Below, one piece after another: positions 36,499-48,520 of a DNA stretch of 64,000 bases. Position 1 is the stretch's first letter. Every line of letters starts with the position of its first letter. Under the pieces are notes generated by a model. That model had not been told where the DNA came from. It made no database searches and worked only from the letters and a program-made list of their open reading frames with translations. Origin of the DNA: Lepturacanthus savala (taxonomy: Eukaryota; Chordata; Actinopteri; Scombriformes; Trichiuridae); contig CM060470.1 in assembly GCA_030544235.1 (NCBI GenBank), forward strand, positions 8,248,856 to 8,312,855, written 5' to 3'. A program made the position numbers and the translations under genes.

Positions 36499-36867
36499 CA
36501 GTCAGTCAGTCATTTTCTATACCTGCTTATTCCTCATTAGGGTCGCAGGGGTCTGCTGGAGCCTATCCCAGCACGTTACGGCAAGAGGCAGGGATACACC
36601 CCAGATGGTCGCCAGCCAATCGTGGGGCACACACACCATTCACTCACACACTCACACCTACGGGCAATTTAGAGTCGCCAATTAACCTCAGCATGTTTTT
36701 GGACTGTGGGAGGAAGCCGGAGTACCCGGTGAAAACCCACACAGACACGGGGAGAACATGCAAACTCCACACAGAAAGGTCCCAGACCCAGGACACAAGG
36801 CGGTCTTGAACCTGTGACCTTCTTGCTGTGAGGCAACAGCGCTAACCCCTGCGCCACCATGTCGCCC
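36499..36867 (-). mobile_element. V-SINE-type SINE, full length with target duplication
   Basis: A 369-bp insertion flanked by perfect 12-bp duplications (TATGTTGAAAGT). On the minus strand it starts GGCGACATGGTGGCGCAGGG with A-box TGGCGCAGGGG, then B-box GGTTCAAGACC (36802-36812), the V-SINE central domain, a variable body and a (TGAC)n tail. Both boxes fit the RNA polymerase III consensus. The clean duplication shows insertion by LINE-driven retroposition and makes it younger than its host repeat. Confidence 0.93.
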
Positions 36868-37060
36868 TATGTTGAAAGTGTTGATCTCAATTTACATATC
36901 AGTTTTGAAATTGTGTGATGGGCCAAGTAAAACCAGATTCATGATAAATCTCTTACTTCATACTTGTTCCTGTATAATGTATCAGCCTGGGCATGTTACT
37001 GTTATATGTGTTTGTGTTAGGTGATAGTGCTGGGATTTCCTGTCTGAATCTGTAAATGTG

Positions 37061-39839
37061 TCTTGGAGTAAGAATAATTAGCAGCTAAACAAGCTAATGT
37101 CTTAGTGTGTGGTTTTTGTATTTCACAATATGTAAAGAAAATAATCTGACAGAAAATGAATGTATTTATGTATATATCTTCGATAAAACATCTGTATTTT
37201 TGCCACACATACCCACACACATGCACACAAACATCAATTTCTCAATAGGCCTACAAACAAAGACACCACCCTTGGGCATCTATATGAATACAAACTCACT
37301 TTTTTTGTGGTGTCTGATAATGCTGCTATATCCTTGGATTTTACTAACGTGAACAAATGTCTCAGTCAGGTGGAAAATAGTAAAAACTACAATTTTGAAG
37401 TTAGGAGTCTGGGATGAAAGCCTATTTTTTTTTTTAAAAATGCATGACTTTATGCTGTAATGGCAGTGCGATCAGACAATAATTATTTTGATTGGAGCCT
37501 ATGGAACAAAAGTGTTCTCAACGGAGAACAGTGAACATTTTTGGTAACAGTTTACTATAGACTTACTAGAGCAGCTGAGGTTGAAATTATATTGCATGCA
37601 TTGAGTCATGCTGGACACCCCCTGATTTGTGTAAAGTAGCTTAGACCTTGACTTTATGCAAATAAATTGCCATTGTGACACTCTTTTTCTCTCAAAAAAA
37701 TCACGGCCACAACACACTGTGTGACGTCCTACATAGACAATGAATAGGGAAGCATCAAAACCACGGATGCAGTAGTTCGGTACCTTAATAGTAAGGCCAG
37801 GCACTGAAATAGGCAGCTATGGGCCACATTGTGCAGTATCCTTTCCTTCAGTCATGTCACAGTGCCTGAGATCTCACACCAAAGTTTTATATGAGTGACA
37901 TCAGCATGCTTTAAATCTTCTTAAATCTGAAAAATCTGAACATGTTCTCAAGATAAATATTCAAAATTGAGTTGAGAGTCGACATGGATTTTTAAAAATG
38001 ACTGTTGAGCTTGTCTTTGTCTTCAACCCTAAAAAGCCTTAAAAGTCTTCCAATTTCTGTAATAAGGGTAAATGAATATGAATGGTGCCAACTTGTGCTT
38101 GAATTCATGGATTGAAGGTATTAGTCTTTAAAATTCTGCTGCCTGTGTTTTGAAGTCCAACATTCAAAAATCACTCAAAGACAGGGTGATACGTCGCCAC
38201 TCTCCTATTGGCTTGTTTGAGCTCCTCAACAGATTTCAGTAGTATTTTATTAATCCAATTTTGTGATGATAAATGATAATTGAGATATTCAGTTTTTGAC
38301 AGCAATGTTAGACAGTGTAATGAGCCATGCATTCCTCTCTCTGCTTGTTTTACCATGTGTTGCTGCTTTCACACTAATCCAACTGCATTCAGTTCAGACG
38401 CATGCCTTATTGAGACTTTATACAGAAATGTTGCAAGGCCCAGTCGAGTACAATTGAGACTTTATTGTAAAAGTAAACAGGGTTTATTTAGGCAAGAGAC
38501 CAACATGTTAAATCAGATTAATCTATGCACATGCTGGATATGTGGATGATGCCTGTCTGGGCACAGGTAGCTTTACTCACACTCAAACATGGCAAGCTAA
38601 ACTTATACCAGCCTCAAACAAACATACTTCAGTTTAGGAGTGTGTATTCAGTTGTCTGGCTGGCAGACAACAAGCATTATAGTCTATTAGTGTCTGGATG
38701 ATACTAACAGTACCCAATACCCTTTATACCCCTTGGCTGTGAAACGGAAGAAAAATAACCAATTAGTATGTAAAAGAAACAAACATATTTTCCTCCTGTT
38801 GCTGAGTATATAGAATCTTGAAGTACACAGTTCAACCACACAGATGCTACAACAACATATTAAAGAGATTACATCCACCACCCACTGTTTAATTTATTGC
38901 AGCAAAAAAAAAAAAAATAAAGGAATAGTCTTCCATCTTACTGACATAGTGGATAGTTATGTTCCCACAAATCATGAATGAGAATTTGTATCTTGTCAGA
39001 GTGGACAAGCTGCTGAAAGCTTTGTTACTTCTGACATTCAAAATACAATGTTTATGGCAGTTTTTGCAGAATGTCATTTGTCATACCTCACTAGGTTGAA
39101 AAGAATACTACAAAAGATGATTTTATCTATATATATATAATAGTGTAGTATGAGTGTTTCATTCTCAGTCCTCACATAGAGTATGTAGTGACCATGAACT
39201 TGTAACACAAATTAGCCTGTTGTCTGTCCTGTATGATTTAACCAGGCCAATTAGAGATCAAATGTGTATTTTCTGAAATGTCAAGAAAAGATTGCTGTTG
39301 CCCTTCTTAAAAAAGACGAACGACCTTTTTCTAGCGAGAACGGATTCTTCCCATCACAAACTGCTTAAATAAACCAGGGCACTGGCTCAACTCCTAATTA
39401 CTTCACTTACTTTAAAAGTACAATTTCGGTTTGGCAGATAATCTGTTGCCATATGCCAAACTGTCACTTACAGTCCAATTTCCTCTTGCCTTCTTTCCAT
39501 CTTTACTTACTTTTTTTTAAAAAATAAAACAGGTTAACAATAAAATATCTGTCCAAAAACGGCAAAGAGAACAACATTATCTGTAATTTTTGTTGTCTGC
39601 TGTTCTTACCCTGTTCAAAGCCCTATTTTATTCCATTCTGTACACACAACATCTATTGTAAGTTTGTCCACTGCAAAAACTTAAATCTTCCAAATTCACC
39701 CAAGTCAGGAAAAAAACCTTGAAATAAGCAAAATTATCTGCCAATGAAATAAGATTATTCTACACAATTTTGTAGTAACTACCTCAAAAACAAGATATTT
39801 TCACCTGGGAAGATCTTTCCTGTTTTTCCTTGTTTGGTT
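37061..39839. other. Ordinary unique DNA, nothing recognised
   Basis: About 2.8 kb. Frames up to 101 codons (37499-37804, minus) show no domain. Small A-runs only. Confidence 0.55.
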
Positions 39840-39940
39840 GGAGGGTCTAACGACAGGGGATGTTATATTGCTGTACACAATGTAGAGCCTCCCGAGGCAA
39901 ATCTGCGATTGGGTTATACAAATAAACTTGACTTGACTTT
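39840..39940 (+). mobile_element. L2-like LINE 3' tail
   Basis: GGTCTAACGACAGGGGATG, ATTGCTGTACACAATGTAGA, GCCTCCCGAGGCAAATCTG, then TTATACAAATAAACTTGACT and TGACTTTC. This order is that of fish L2-type 3' ends. Confidence 0.65.
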
Positions 39941-40640
39941 CAAAGGATTGGCTTAATGAAGCAGCAGATAAACATTGCCAATTGTCAAAAGTAGGTCAGA
40001 AGTTATTAAACCTCAGAACTTGGGCTCTGATAAAAGGTTTCCAAAGGACTTGGGTTGTGTTGCTGTTTTTCTGTCTGTGAAATTAACTTGTGATGATAGT
40101 GTCATCCAATTACCCTAGAAGTTCACAAACAGAGCATGTTCTTAATTGATTGGACTCGCAATAAAGACCAGTGGCTGTTTGGGTCCAGCAGCTGTGCTGG
40201 CCATTATGTAATGTCAACTCACCAGTGTCCACAGAGACAAAATGCCTCTGTAATTAATTGACCACAGCTACAAACAGAGCAGTGGAAAGAGCTCTCTGTA
40301 GCTGCGGATCAGTATGCGTCTTAAGCTCTTCGCCCCTCTGTGAGGCCGTATCAGCGAAGTTTGTCTTTGCCAAGAAACTAGTCATGGTGGTTGAGAGTGT
40401 GGTTGGCCCTTTGGGACAGATAATTGCCCCCTCTGATGTGGTGCCAAGCTCAACCGGAGACGGTCTTTGGATAATATTTCATCCTTCTCTTGTTCTCCAT
40501 GTTGTCTTCTAACTTGCTTTTAGCTCGTTTCCCAATGGCGAAGACAGATGGCTAAACAGAAACTTTTTTTTGTTTCAATGGACCGAATGCTGAGATGACG
40601 CCTCTAATTAGTTTGGTAGAAAAATATGTAAGGACCGCAC
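39941..40640. other. Candidate conserved non-coding block (40140-40640)
   Basis: Repeat-free complex sequence with GCTCTTAATTGATTGG-like and CTGTAATTAATTGACC cores (about 40140 and 40249) and CCTCTAATTAGTTTGG near 40601. An 84-codon frame at 40258-40512 is not recognisable. Texture fits a regulatory element. Confidence 0.3.
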
Positions 40641-42854
40641 AAGCTGCACTCTATTCCTGACATGTATTCATATTAGACATTTACACACCTCATAATTCAC
40701 ATCTTATTCCACACAATGCAGGAAATAACACCATTTATCCAACAAGGCTGAAATGAAGGGTGTGAATGATGTTGAGGTCTGGGGTGTTGACAGGGCGGCG
40801 TGTTCTGTTCCCAACTTTCATGCAGGAGACCAGAGTTCACAACTCATCACAGAAACAATTAATGTTTGACATTTTTGGCACCAGATGAGCGACAGCTGAA
40901 CATAAATACAAAATTAAAAGCCTAAAGCCCTTCTAGCAGCCCCAGCCTGTAATGTTAGTAAATCCAATAATATAGAAGTGTTGGAGTGTTAGAGCTACTC
41001 TATATACTGATAATGTTGATATTCTTATATCTGAGCAGTAGAAGATTAAAAATTAAACGTTTCAATCACCATTTCAAATGGTATTAGTGCATTATATAGG
41101 TATAAACAATGGTTATCTCCATCATAGATATAGGTAAAAAGGGGCCTGCTACACCGTACAGGACTTGTCCACTCTCTGGGATGGACCTGGGTTTGGACGA
41201 AAAAACTTGAAATAATGTTCAGGTTCTTACATAAAATGCAGAAAGTGTGTCAGGTTTGGTTTGGGCATGGTTTTTACTCTCTCAGACTTGAGTTGGTTCA
41301 GACATAAGTCTGAGCCCAAGCTGTACTCTCATATCAACCCATTGAAAAACAACCGTGATATGCTGCTATGTTATGTTAAGCTATGCTGTTACAAATTAAT
41401 GAGGTTTGATGGTCTAACAACACTATGGTTAATGTCTAGTTAGGTTTAGGAACAAAAAACATTTAATTAGGGTTTGGAAAAGATCATGGCCAACTGGGTT
41501 AAAGATAAAAATGTCTAGTTGAACAACAGTGAACATGTCTGGTAGAAACAGGAGCCTTCTAACTCATATCTGAGAGGATGATAACCACTGATAATGCGCT
41601 TTCAAAAGAGGGATAACATCCAAAGTGGGCGTTTCAATTGGAGCTTGCCTAAAGTTGACATTATGTAAGGGTAGTAGGCTACTAAAGATCTGTGTGTCCA
41701 AATGTTCCATTAGATTCTTAGACTTTTGCAGTTTAGAATGAACTGAGGAACATTTTGTTGAGGAACTGGCGAAACGTATTACTTTTCAAAGTCTAAGTAT
41801 CATGAATATTCATAAGTACATTTTTAAAAGGAAAAGTTATTTATTATGTTTCTGCAAGACAGAAGGTCTAGGGGTCACCCAAAATCATGTAGAGTGTTCT
41901 GAATCTATTTTTGGAATCTATGAATATACATACCATATTTAATAGCAATCTGGCCAGTGTTTTTCAGGAGACGGGCACTTCTAAGGACTCACTGCATTCA
42001 GAAAAAAAATTCACAATCAAAGGAATGTTATAACAGTCTTTTTGTAACAAAACAAAGTGGACATGGTAACGGATGAAAAGCTCCCTATGCAGCACAAACA
42101 TTGAAAGGACAGGCAACAGTATTGTTGCATTTCTCCTCATTCAGTCAATACTTTACTAAAGCACAGCTTGTGAGGAAGTCATTGAAACCAACAGGAGTGA
42201 GAAATCTATATTGTGTGGCATGGTAACCGACTGAGGAAGAGTGGAGTAGAGTGGAGATGGGCGATCAGAAAAGTTAAGCTTTTAAGTTTTTATATTGCGG
42301 TATAGTCTTAACTGTGAAAATTAAAAGGCCCATTAATGTTTTTTAAAGCACCAACAGCAGAAATAAATAGATGTCAATACTTTAAAAAAAAGTAGCTAGA
42401 CACCCAAGTACTTCCTCAATGTCAGATGTAATCAGACAGACTCCTGATACTCTCCTAAAAATCAATTAACAGGTTCATCAATAATTTAAAAGGATTGACC
42501 GGCAGCACCTGTTGTGTTACTTGTAAAAATAAACTATGCTGTTTACTCTGTGAGACACAGCCCACGCAATCTCAGTTGCCATGCAGCAAAAAAAGCCTGG
42601 TGCAGTGAGCTGAACTACAGTTTGATCAGGTTTGTAAATCTTATTGCTCTGAAAGCCAACACTGCAGTACCCTTAGGATCGTTTTTAATGTTAAAACACT
42701 TTCAGTGAATTTGTAGCATGTTGGACTGATATACACTATTGAGATATAGCTGTAAAAAACATTTTAAACGCTTGTATGTCAGACCGTATTGACTGGTTTG
42801 TGAGATTTTGAGTAAGAAAACCTTGAGAAAAGGTTTAAAGATTCCCTCCAGACG
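40641..42854. other. Ordinary unique DNA, nothing recognised
   Basis: About 2.2 kb of AT-rich DNA. 41870-42000 may be an old interspersed repeat, but I cannot assign it. Confidence 0.5.
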
Positions 42855-43170
42855 TGTTTTAAAGGTCCCATATCAAGCACTTTTTCAAGGTTTTATTTGA
42901 AGTTTTGATACCCTTACTGTGATATATTTGTCCAAAAATTCAACTCAGTGTAGTTTTACTGTGTTCTCTCAAGCACCTCGGAGATTCAGAAAGCATGGGT
43001 TGATTTTGGTCTGTCTCATAAATATACATGAACCTCTACAGGCAGAGGGTGTTACTGCATGACAATGCCATAAAATGGCAAAGATTCCAAATCCAGGCTG
43101 TTTGCACGTCACTTTTTCTGAGCAATGCAGTGGACAGTTTTTATAAAACCCCAGGGACCCCAATGATTTA
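42855..43170 (+). repeat. Dispersed repeat, partner of 60185-60540
   Basis: Shared with 60.2 kb in the same order: GTGTTCTCTCAAGCACCTC, TTGTCTCATAAATAT, CATGA, AACCTCTACAGG, AGAGG, ATGACA and TTATAAAAC. It starts TAAAGGTCCCATATC, a style seen at ends of fish DNA-transposon families. The 43 kb copy has a deletion where the other has extra sequence. Confidence 0.6.
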
Positions 43171-44489
43171 TATAAAAAGTCACGCAGAATAATAATATTC
43201 GTCTTACATGTTTTTTCAGCGAAACAAAATAAATTTTCTTGTTCAAATCTTTAAGGTCACATCTACTCCTCCCTCATTAATAATTCCAGAATCTATAAAT
43301 ATACAAATATTGATCATTTCATGCTGGATTGCCTGCTCGTAAATCCATTCTCAGTGTTTGCCCACTTTTGTGTTTCTCCATCACACTTGTGTTAGTTGAA
43401 TATTGAACCAGGAACAGCTTCCCGTCTATTTGTGATTTTCAATAACAGAGAAACTTTCCACTTTCGATAGATGAATGTGAAAACAGCCTTCACGAGCAGC
43501 ATATCTAATAACGTCTATGGCTCCTGAAAGCTTCTCCAGAGGAAATAGCCTACTTTTAACTGTTGGCTCAATAAAGCAAGGACGGCACTGGAGAAACCAT
43601 TTGGGTGTTTCAAAGTGATGTGAAAAGCTAAGCGAAAGCAAGGTTATTCTGTAATGTGCCATACAGTATTAGTTGTTCTGTGTTATATTCTCTAAATACT
43701 ATGCATAATATATCAAAGACCAGGCATTGATGGTTTCAACAACCACACAGTGTCATCTAATTAAAACCAGTAATGAAATGTGGACCAAGCCAATTTGATA
43801 CGAGGCGAACACACTGACCTTCCAGTAATTAATTGTCTAATAACTGGAAACTTCAGTATGCTGTATAGTAATGCATTACATGGCCAAAATGACTATGAAC
43901 ATCACACGCATTTTGTGATTGTATATTACATAAATTGGCAACCCTATAACAGCCTCCACTCTACTGGGTAGGTTTCTAAATTATTTTGGAGGCTGGCTGC
44001 AAGGATTTGCTGCCATTCAGCGGCAAAAGCATTATTGAGGTCAGGCACTGGTCTTGGCCGATAAGGCCTGGTTTTCACTGGGTTTTCAGATCAGGGCTTT
44101 TTGTAGCCATATAAGTTCTTCACACTAAACTCTGAATACCATATATGACCTTACACTTCAGATATAGGGAAAAAACACTGAAATCAAAGTCAGGCTCAGA
44201 CACACTGTTGTCTAAAATTTCACAGTATGCTGTATCAAAAAGAATTCTTTCGATTTGATTAAAAAAAGGGCCTTGCACAAACCATACTACAGTCTTACAG
44301 CAGAAGTACACAACAATATGTAGGATGTCTTTTGTGCGTATATTTGGCCATACAGTGTATGTATGGAAATCAATGTGCGTTCCATTATTCAATGCTCCCA
44401 GATACACAACCCCTGCAACGCATTATTGGACCTGTGAATGACTGCAGTGCATTCATAGCTATACCTGGGATATTAAGGAATCCACGGAG
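43171..44489. other. Mostly unique DNA, nothing recognised
   Basis: Holds the short segment 43445-43490 shared with 35547-35592. Frames of 78 and 95 codons are unassigned. Confidence 0.5.
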
Positions 44490-44835
44490 ACCCTCTTTCT
44501 GCCTGTAAGTGGATTTTCTGTGTGCATTTTTGCGAGGATTGTTTATTGGCAGCCCTCACTGTCTCAGCAGTTCCAGCTGTGATAGATGAGCCAGGTGGCA
44601 CACTCCATCCTCCATTTGAGGAGAGGGAGAGGGGGAGAAAGAGAGAGAAAGAGAATTGCTGCTCCATCATTTCTCATGACCTTACATGCCTGATTATGCT
44701 GCTGCAGATCCCTCCCTGCCTTTTTCACCATCAAACCAGCTTCATTTGCATAAACGTACTTAATGACTACATTTTCTCATCAAGGTACGGTGAAGTATTG
44801 CACAGTTGTGCTGCAAAGCTGACTTGACTTGGCTT
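44490..44835. other. Candidate conserved non-coding block
   Basis: Complex, repeat-free apart from a GA stretch at 44621-44654. Contains CTTCATTTGCATAAACG, an octamer-like ATTTGCAT site at 44743-44750, and GTACTTAATGACTACATTTT. A 101-codon plus frame crosses it but is not recognisable. Confidence 0.3.
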
Positions 44836-44899
44836 CACTTGACCAATGGTTTGATATTTGTGTGTATGTGTGTGTGTGTGTGTGCACGCTATGCTGTTT

Positions 44900-45480
44900 G
44901 CTGAATGGCTGACAGTGTGTGTGGAATCCTTAATGTGCTATCACAAACACAAACGCCAGCAACAAGATGTGATTAAGATGAAGGACCTGAGATAGGCGTC
45001 TTTGATGACAAAGTGGTTTGGGATGGTTGGCCGATTCCTCCTCTCCGGCTGCTGACTGGCTGTTGGTTAGAGGCCGGCCTGTGAGATCAGATAACCACAG
45101 GGAGGAGAGAGTCTGCCAATCACCAGCAGCCACAGAGAAGCACTTTGTTCTGCAAAGCCGCGATAACATCGAACCAGAGACATTATAGAAAGGACAATCA
45201 CGGTTAAGCCACACAGTGAAGCGTCCCTGCAGGAACCCTCGCTTCATAAAGCCAAATTCTTTTCAAGTTCATATGGTTGTACGCCGCAGCAACGCTAAAT
45301 TGTGTTCCGATCGGCTGGAGATTGCAGCGGATGACCTCGCAGCTGTAATTAACATCTTCATCAGCCTTCTAAATTAATATATGCTCGGACAGCTTCTTTG
45401 ACTTAATTGTTTCTGCAACAATGTCTCCTAAAATATCAGCCAAATTACATGTATTAATTTAATTAATGCGTAAAATGTTT
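44900..45480. other. Strong candidate conserved non-coding element
   Basis: About 580 bp without repeats. The right part (45275-45480) combines CpG-containing unique sequence (GTGTTCCGATCGGCTGGAG) with GCAGCTGTAATTAACATC, TCTAAATTAATATATGC and GACTTAATTGTTTCTGC. A 105-codon minus frame at 44930-45247 has no recognisable domain. It resembles vertebrate developmental enhancers in texture. Confidence 0.4.
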
Positions 45481-45569
45481 TTAAATGAACAGATCTGCAA
45501 AGACTAGCATTGTTAACAAGTAGTAAACTAAATATGGTTCTGCATAGCACTTGGTGTAAGTTTGAAAAA

Positions 45570-45812
45570 TACACTACCATTCAAAAGTTTAGGGTCTCTT
45601 AGAAATGTCCTTATTTTGGAAAGAAAAGCATTTTTTTTTCAATCCAGCAACTATCAATCTTATGTTCTAATGGTACAATGTGTTTGCACATTGTACCAGA
45701 AGGATAGCATAATCAAATTTTCTATTCATTTTACAACTCATGGTGGTAAATAAAAGTGTGACTTTTCATGGGAAACACAAAATTGTCTGTGTGACCCCAA
45801 AACAGTAGTGTA
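45570..45812 (-). mobile_element. Tc1-like MITE, internally deleted
   Basis: Ends TACACTACCATTCAAAAG and AAACAGTAGTGTA match the 3095-3560 family, reversed in orientation. It is 243 bp against 466 bp in the reference copy. Inside, GGTACAATGTG and CACATTGTACC form a small hairpin. TA borders are present. Confidence 0.8.
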
Positions 45813-45872
45813 TGCAGGTCTTGTTTTAACAAACCTTCCAACAAAATAAAATCAAAAACATCCTCCAAAATG

Positions 45873-46197
45873 TACACTACCATTCAAAGGTTTGGAATCA
45901 CCCAGACAATTTAATGTTTTCCATGGAAAGTCACACTTTTATTTACAACCATTTGTTGAAAATGAATAGAAAGTTTTATTACATTAGCCTGATAGTTGCT
46001 GGAAATGGGCCTCTATACACCTATGCAGACATTGCACCAAAAACCAGACATTTGCAGCTAGAATAGTCATTTACCACATTAGTAATGTATAGAGTGTATT
46101 TGGGATTAGTTTAAAGTTACTTCATTGAAAAAATAGTGCTTTTCTTTCAAAAATAACAAGGTTTATAAGTGACCCCAAACTTTTGAATGGTAGTGTA
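45873..46197 (+). mobile_element. Tc1-like MITE, partly deleted
   Basis: Runs from TACACTACCATTCAAAGG to TTTTGAATGGTAGTGTA, 325 bp, with the GTTGCTGGAAATGGGCCTCT block of the family. It lies 60 bp from the reversed copy at 45570-45812, so the pair forms a large inverted repeat. Confidence 0.82.
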
Positions 46198-46230
46198 TTT
46201 GACATTATTAGGAAACAGGGTTGTTCTGAA

Positions 46231-46266
46231 CATCCATCTGATTAAAAACATCCATCTGATTAAAAA
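46231..46266. repeat. 18-bp tandem duplication
   Basis: CATCCATCTGATTAAAAA occurs twice head to tail. Confidence 0.9.
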
Positions 46267-48084
46267 GATTCACTTCTTTTTCTTTTTCACTTAGATACAT
46301 GTGTACAGGGGCCGAGCGAGGCTTAAAGCGAGTGCAGCTTTGGGGGGGGGACTCAATTAATAAAAAAAACAACACCTGCGTTCTTTCTTTGTAATAACAG
46401 GTGGTCGTCTTTAAATAAATCAGATCAATTATTTCGCTGGCATCCCTTAGATCAGCCTAGTGAAGCATTGGTCAGGTCCAGCTGCTGTCTCTTAAACACC
46501 CCAGTGTACCTATGCAGCTGAGCACATGAGAATAGTGACAGCCAAATGGAGGTTGGGAAAGCGCGCATGGCTTTTCAAGATCCCTTGAAAGGCAGCTTAT
46601 TTGACAACAAGATGTGACTGACAGCAGGAAAACCCATAGAAAGATTTACAATGCAGGTAATATTGTTTTTTACACTGAAGGGGTTTTGCCTGAGGTAAAT
46701 GTTAAATAAAAGATATGTAAATCGTGTATAATAACAGGAGCACTGAAGGGTGTGATCTGTGGGGCAAAACTGTCCTCTTCATTACCTCATTGTTTATCAG
46801 TATATTTTTTATACTGTATCCGGGTGTGTGACAGGTCTGAGGGAAATTTTGCTTTTATGTGCAGTTTTGTGATTCTGCTGTGTCTCCTTGGACATCTTGT
46901 ATAGAAAAATTGTCGAACAGATGCAAACTTCAACAACATCGCACAGTGATGCGGATGATTTGTTCTATTAAAGCTCACACTGAAGTCTATGCGGTTCTGT
47001 TACTAGTGCACTTTGGAAAGAATGATGGTCACATTGTCCTTATAAAAAGGTGATAACCTTGCACTTCCTCACTGCTGTCACTGTCTAGTGCAGCCAGTCA
47101 GAGTTTGTGCCAGGAGCTGGAGCAGTAGGCCGTAGATTATTTCTTTTACAATTGGCAGCTGCAGGAAAAGGAGAAAACTGGGGATTTGATCTATTTTTAA
47201 AAGCGTTTTCTCAGTAAATATATTTGAAGAGCTGTGGCTGAATCTGGCTCATGGATACTGAGTGTTACTGACACTGAAGGATATGGGGAAATTGTGTTTG
47301 TAGAAGAGTTTCTCATTTTTTCCCCCTCATGCATTAATGGACATGTCATTGTTTGTGTTTCTGACCCAAACTATTGTAGCAGATATTTTTAAATATGACA
47401 TCCACCTCATTGGCTATGAATAAAAATAAAATTATCATTCTCAACAAATCTAGAAAATTATAGTGACATGTTTTTCTTTTTTAAATAATCTATTTATTTC
47501 AGAAAAGTAGCATACAATGTAGTTCAATAGTGAAAGAAGATTTTCCAAAATTGAAGATATATCATTAACAAAACATAATGTAAATTAATGCAATTTAGAG
47601 GACAAATGTATGATGCAAAATAAAATAATAACATTTAAAAAAAAAAAAAAAACTAAACATAGTTTAACATAACAGTAAGATTAGGTGTTTAAATCTCTAC
47701 GCATTTTTTTAAGTGGTAGGAATTACAGGACCATCTGTTTAAAGTTTGATTTTTGTCAGTAAAGTGTAGAGCAAGGCTGAGAAAAAGATGAGGTACAACA
47801 GCTCCAAACTGTATCAGGCAGCGTCAGGGGATTCAAGTCAATAAACAACCTTATGGATGTTTGCTACCCAATAATAGAAAAAAATAGGTAAAGCTGTACC
47901 ACCATTAAGTTTAAACCGTCGAAGTAGAGTTTTAGAAATTCTAGTCGCTTTCCTACTGCATACGATCTTAGAAACACACATTTCTGCAACATGACTGAAA
48001 TCAACAGACTGGGATGAGTGATTTTATCACAAAAAAAGACCAAAAAAATTTGGTAGAGAGCCCTACTGAAAGTTGCAAATGGCC
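46267..48084. other. Ordinary AT-rich DNA, nothing recognised
   Basis: Contains a G9 run near 46344 and an A-run at 47637-47652. Frames are short. No nameable repeat. Confidence 0.5.
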
Positions 48085-48247
48085 TGGGAATTATTATGAA
48101 TGCAAACAACGTGGCCGTCCTCCTCTTAGACCCCAGCGCAGCATTCGATACGATCGACCACAAAATTTTAATTGACAGACTTGATAAATGGATGGGTCTC
48201 TCTGACCATGTTTTATCTTTGTTTCAGTCTTGTTTAATTGGTCGACG
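48085..48247 (+). pseudogene. L2-like LINE reverse transcriptase fragment
   Basis: It encodes VAVLLLDPSAAFDTIDHKIL then IDRLDKWMGLSDHVLS and FQSCLIGR. This matches the L2 reverse-transcriptase palm start 'LVLLDLSAAFDTVDH.ILI.RL....G' including the first catalytic Asp. The frame is open for about 50 codons, then L2 similarity stops at 48247, where different sequence begins. Only this internal slice survives. Confidence 0.85.
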
Positions 48248-48264
48248 GTTTTAAAATGCAAGTC

Positions 48265-48520
48265 AATCCCCGCTGACCCTCCCCATGTTAAAATGCCCTT
48301 TATAGCAGAAATAAACACCCAGTACAAGGCTCTACAGATGATTTCCTTATTCGTGACTAATGTACAGGGAGTGAGAATATCAATAGAAGTTGATATGATC
48401 TGCTCCATTTTCACCAGTTCTGCCTGTGTTGTGGCGCTGCCGTTGACAGGCTTCTTCTTCACCACTTTCGCTCCATGTTTAATTGTCGATAAATCATCAC
48501 GAGACCGGCCGTCCTAAAGA
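48265..48520 (-). other. Unassigned 86-codon open stretch with acceptor-like flank
   Basis: On the minus strand an open frame starts right after CACACATCTTTAG, a plausible splice acceptor, and runs about 86 codons. It includes VKKKPVNGSATTQAELVKME, then ISTSIDILTPCTLVTNKEII and a hydrophobic ALYWVFISAIKGIL, without a stop before the L2 junction. I do not recognise it. A donor could be GGAGG/GTCAGC, which is weak. It may be a transposon-internal exon, a captured exon, or chance. The 95-codon plus frame overlaps it. Confidence 0.3.

Larger units (their letters stand above)
36340..37060 (-). repeat. Diverged repeat, partner of 23690-24050, split by a SINE
   Basis: 36340-36498 and 36868-37060 together match the reverse complement of 23690-24050. 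The V-SINE at 36499-36867 was inserted into it, so this repeat is older than the SINE. Confidence 0.6.

Noticed and set aside
44743..44750. Single ATTTGCAT octamer as a firm POU-factor site
   Set aside because: An isolated 8-mer is expected by chance in 64 kb; kept only as part of the block description.
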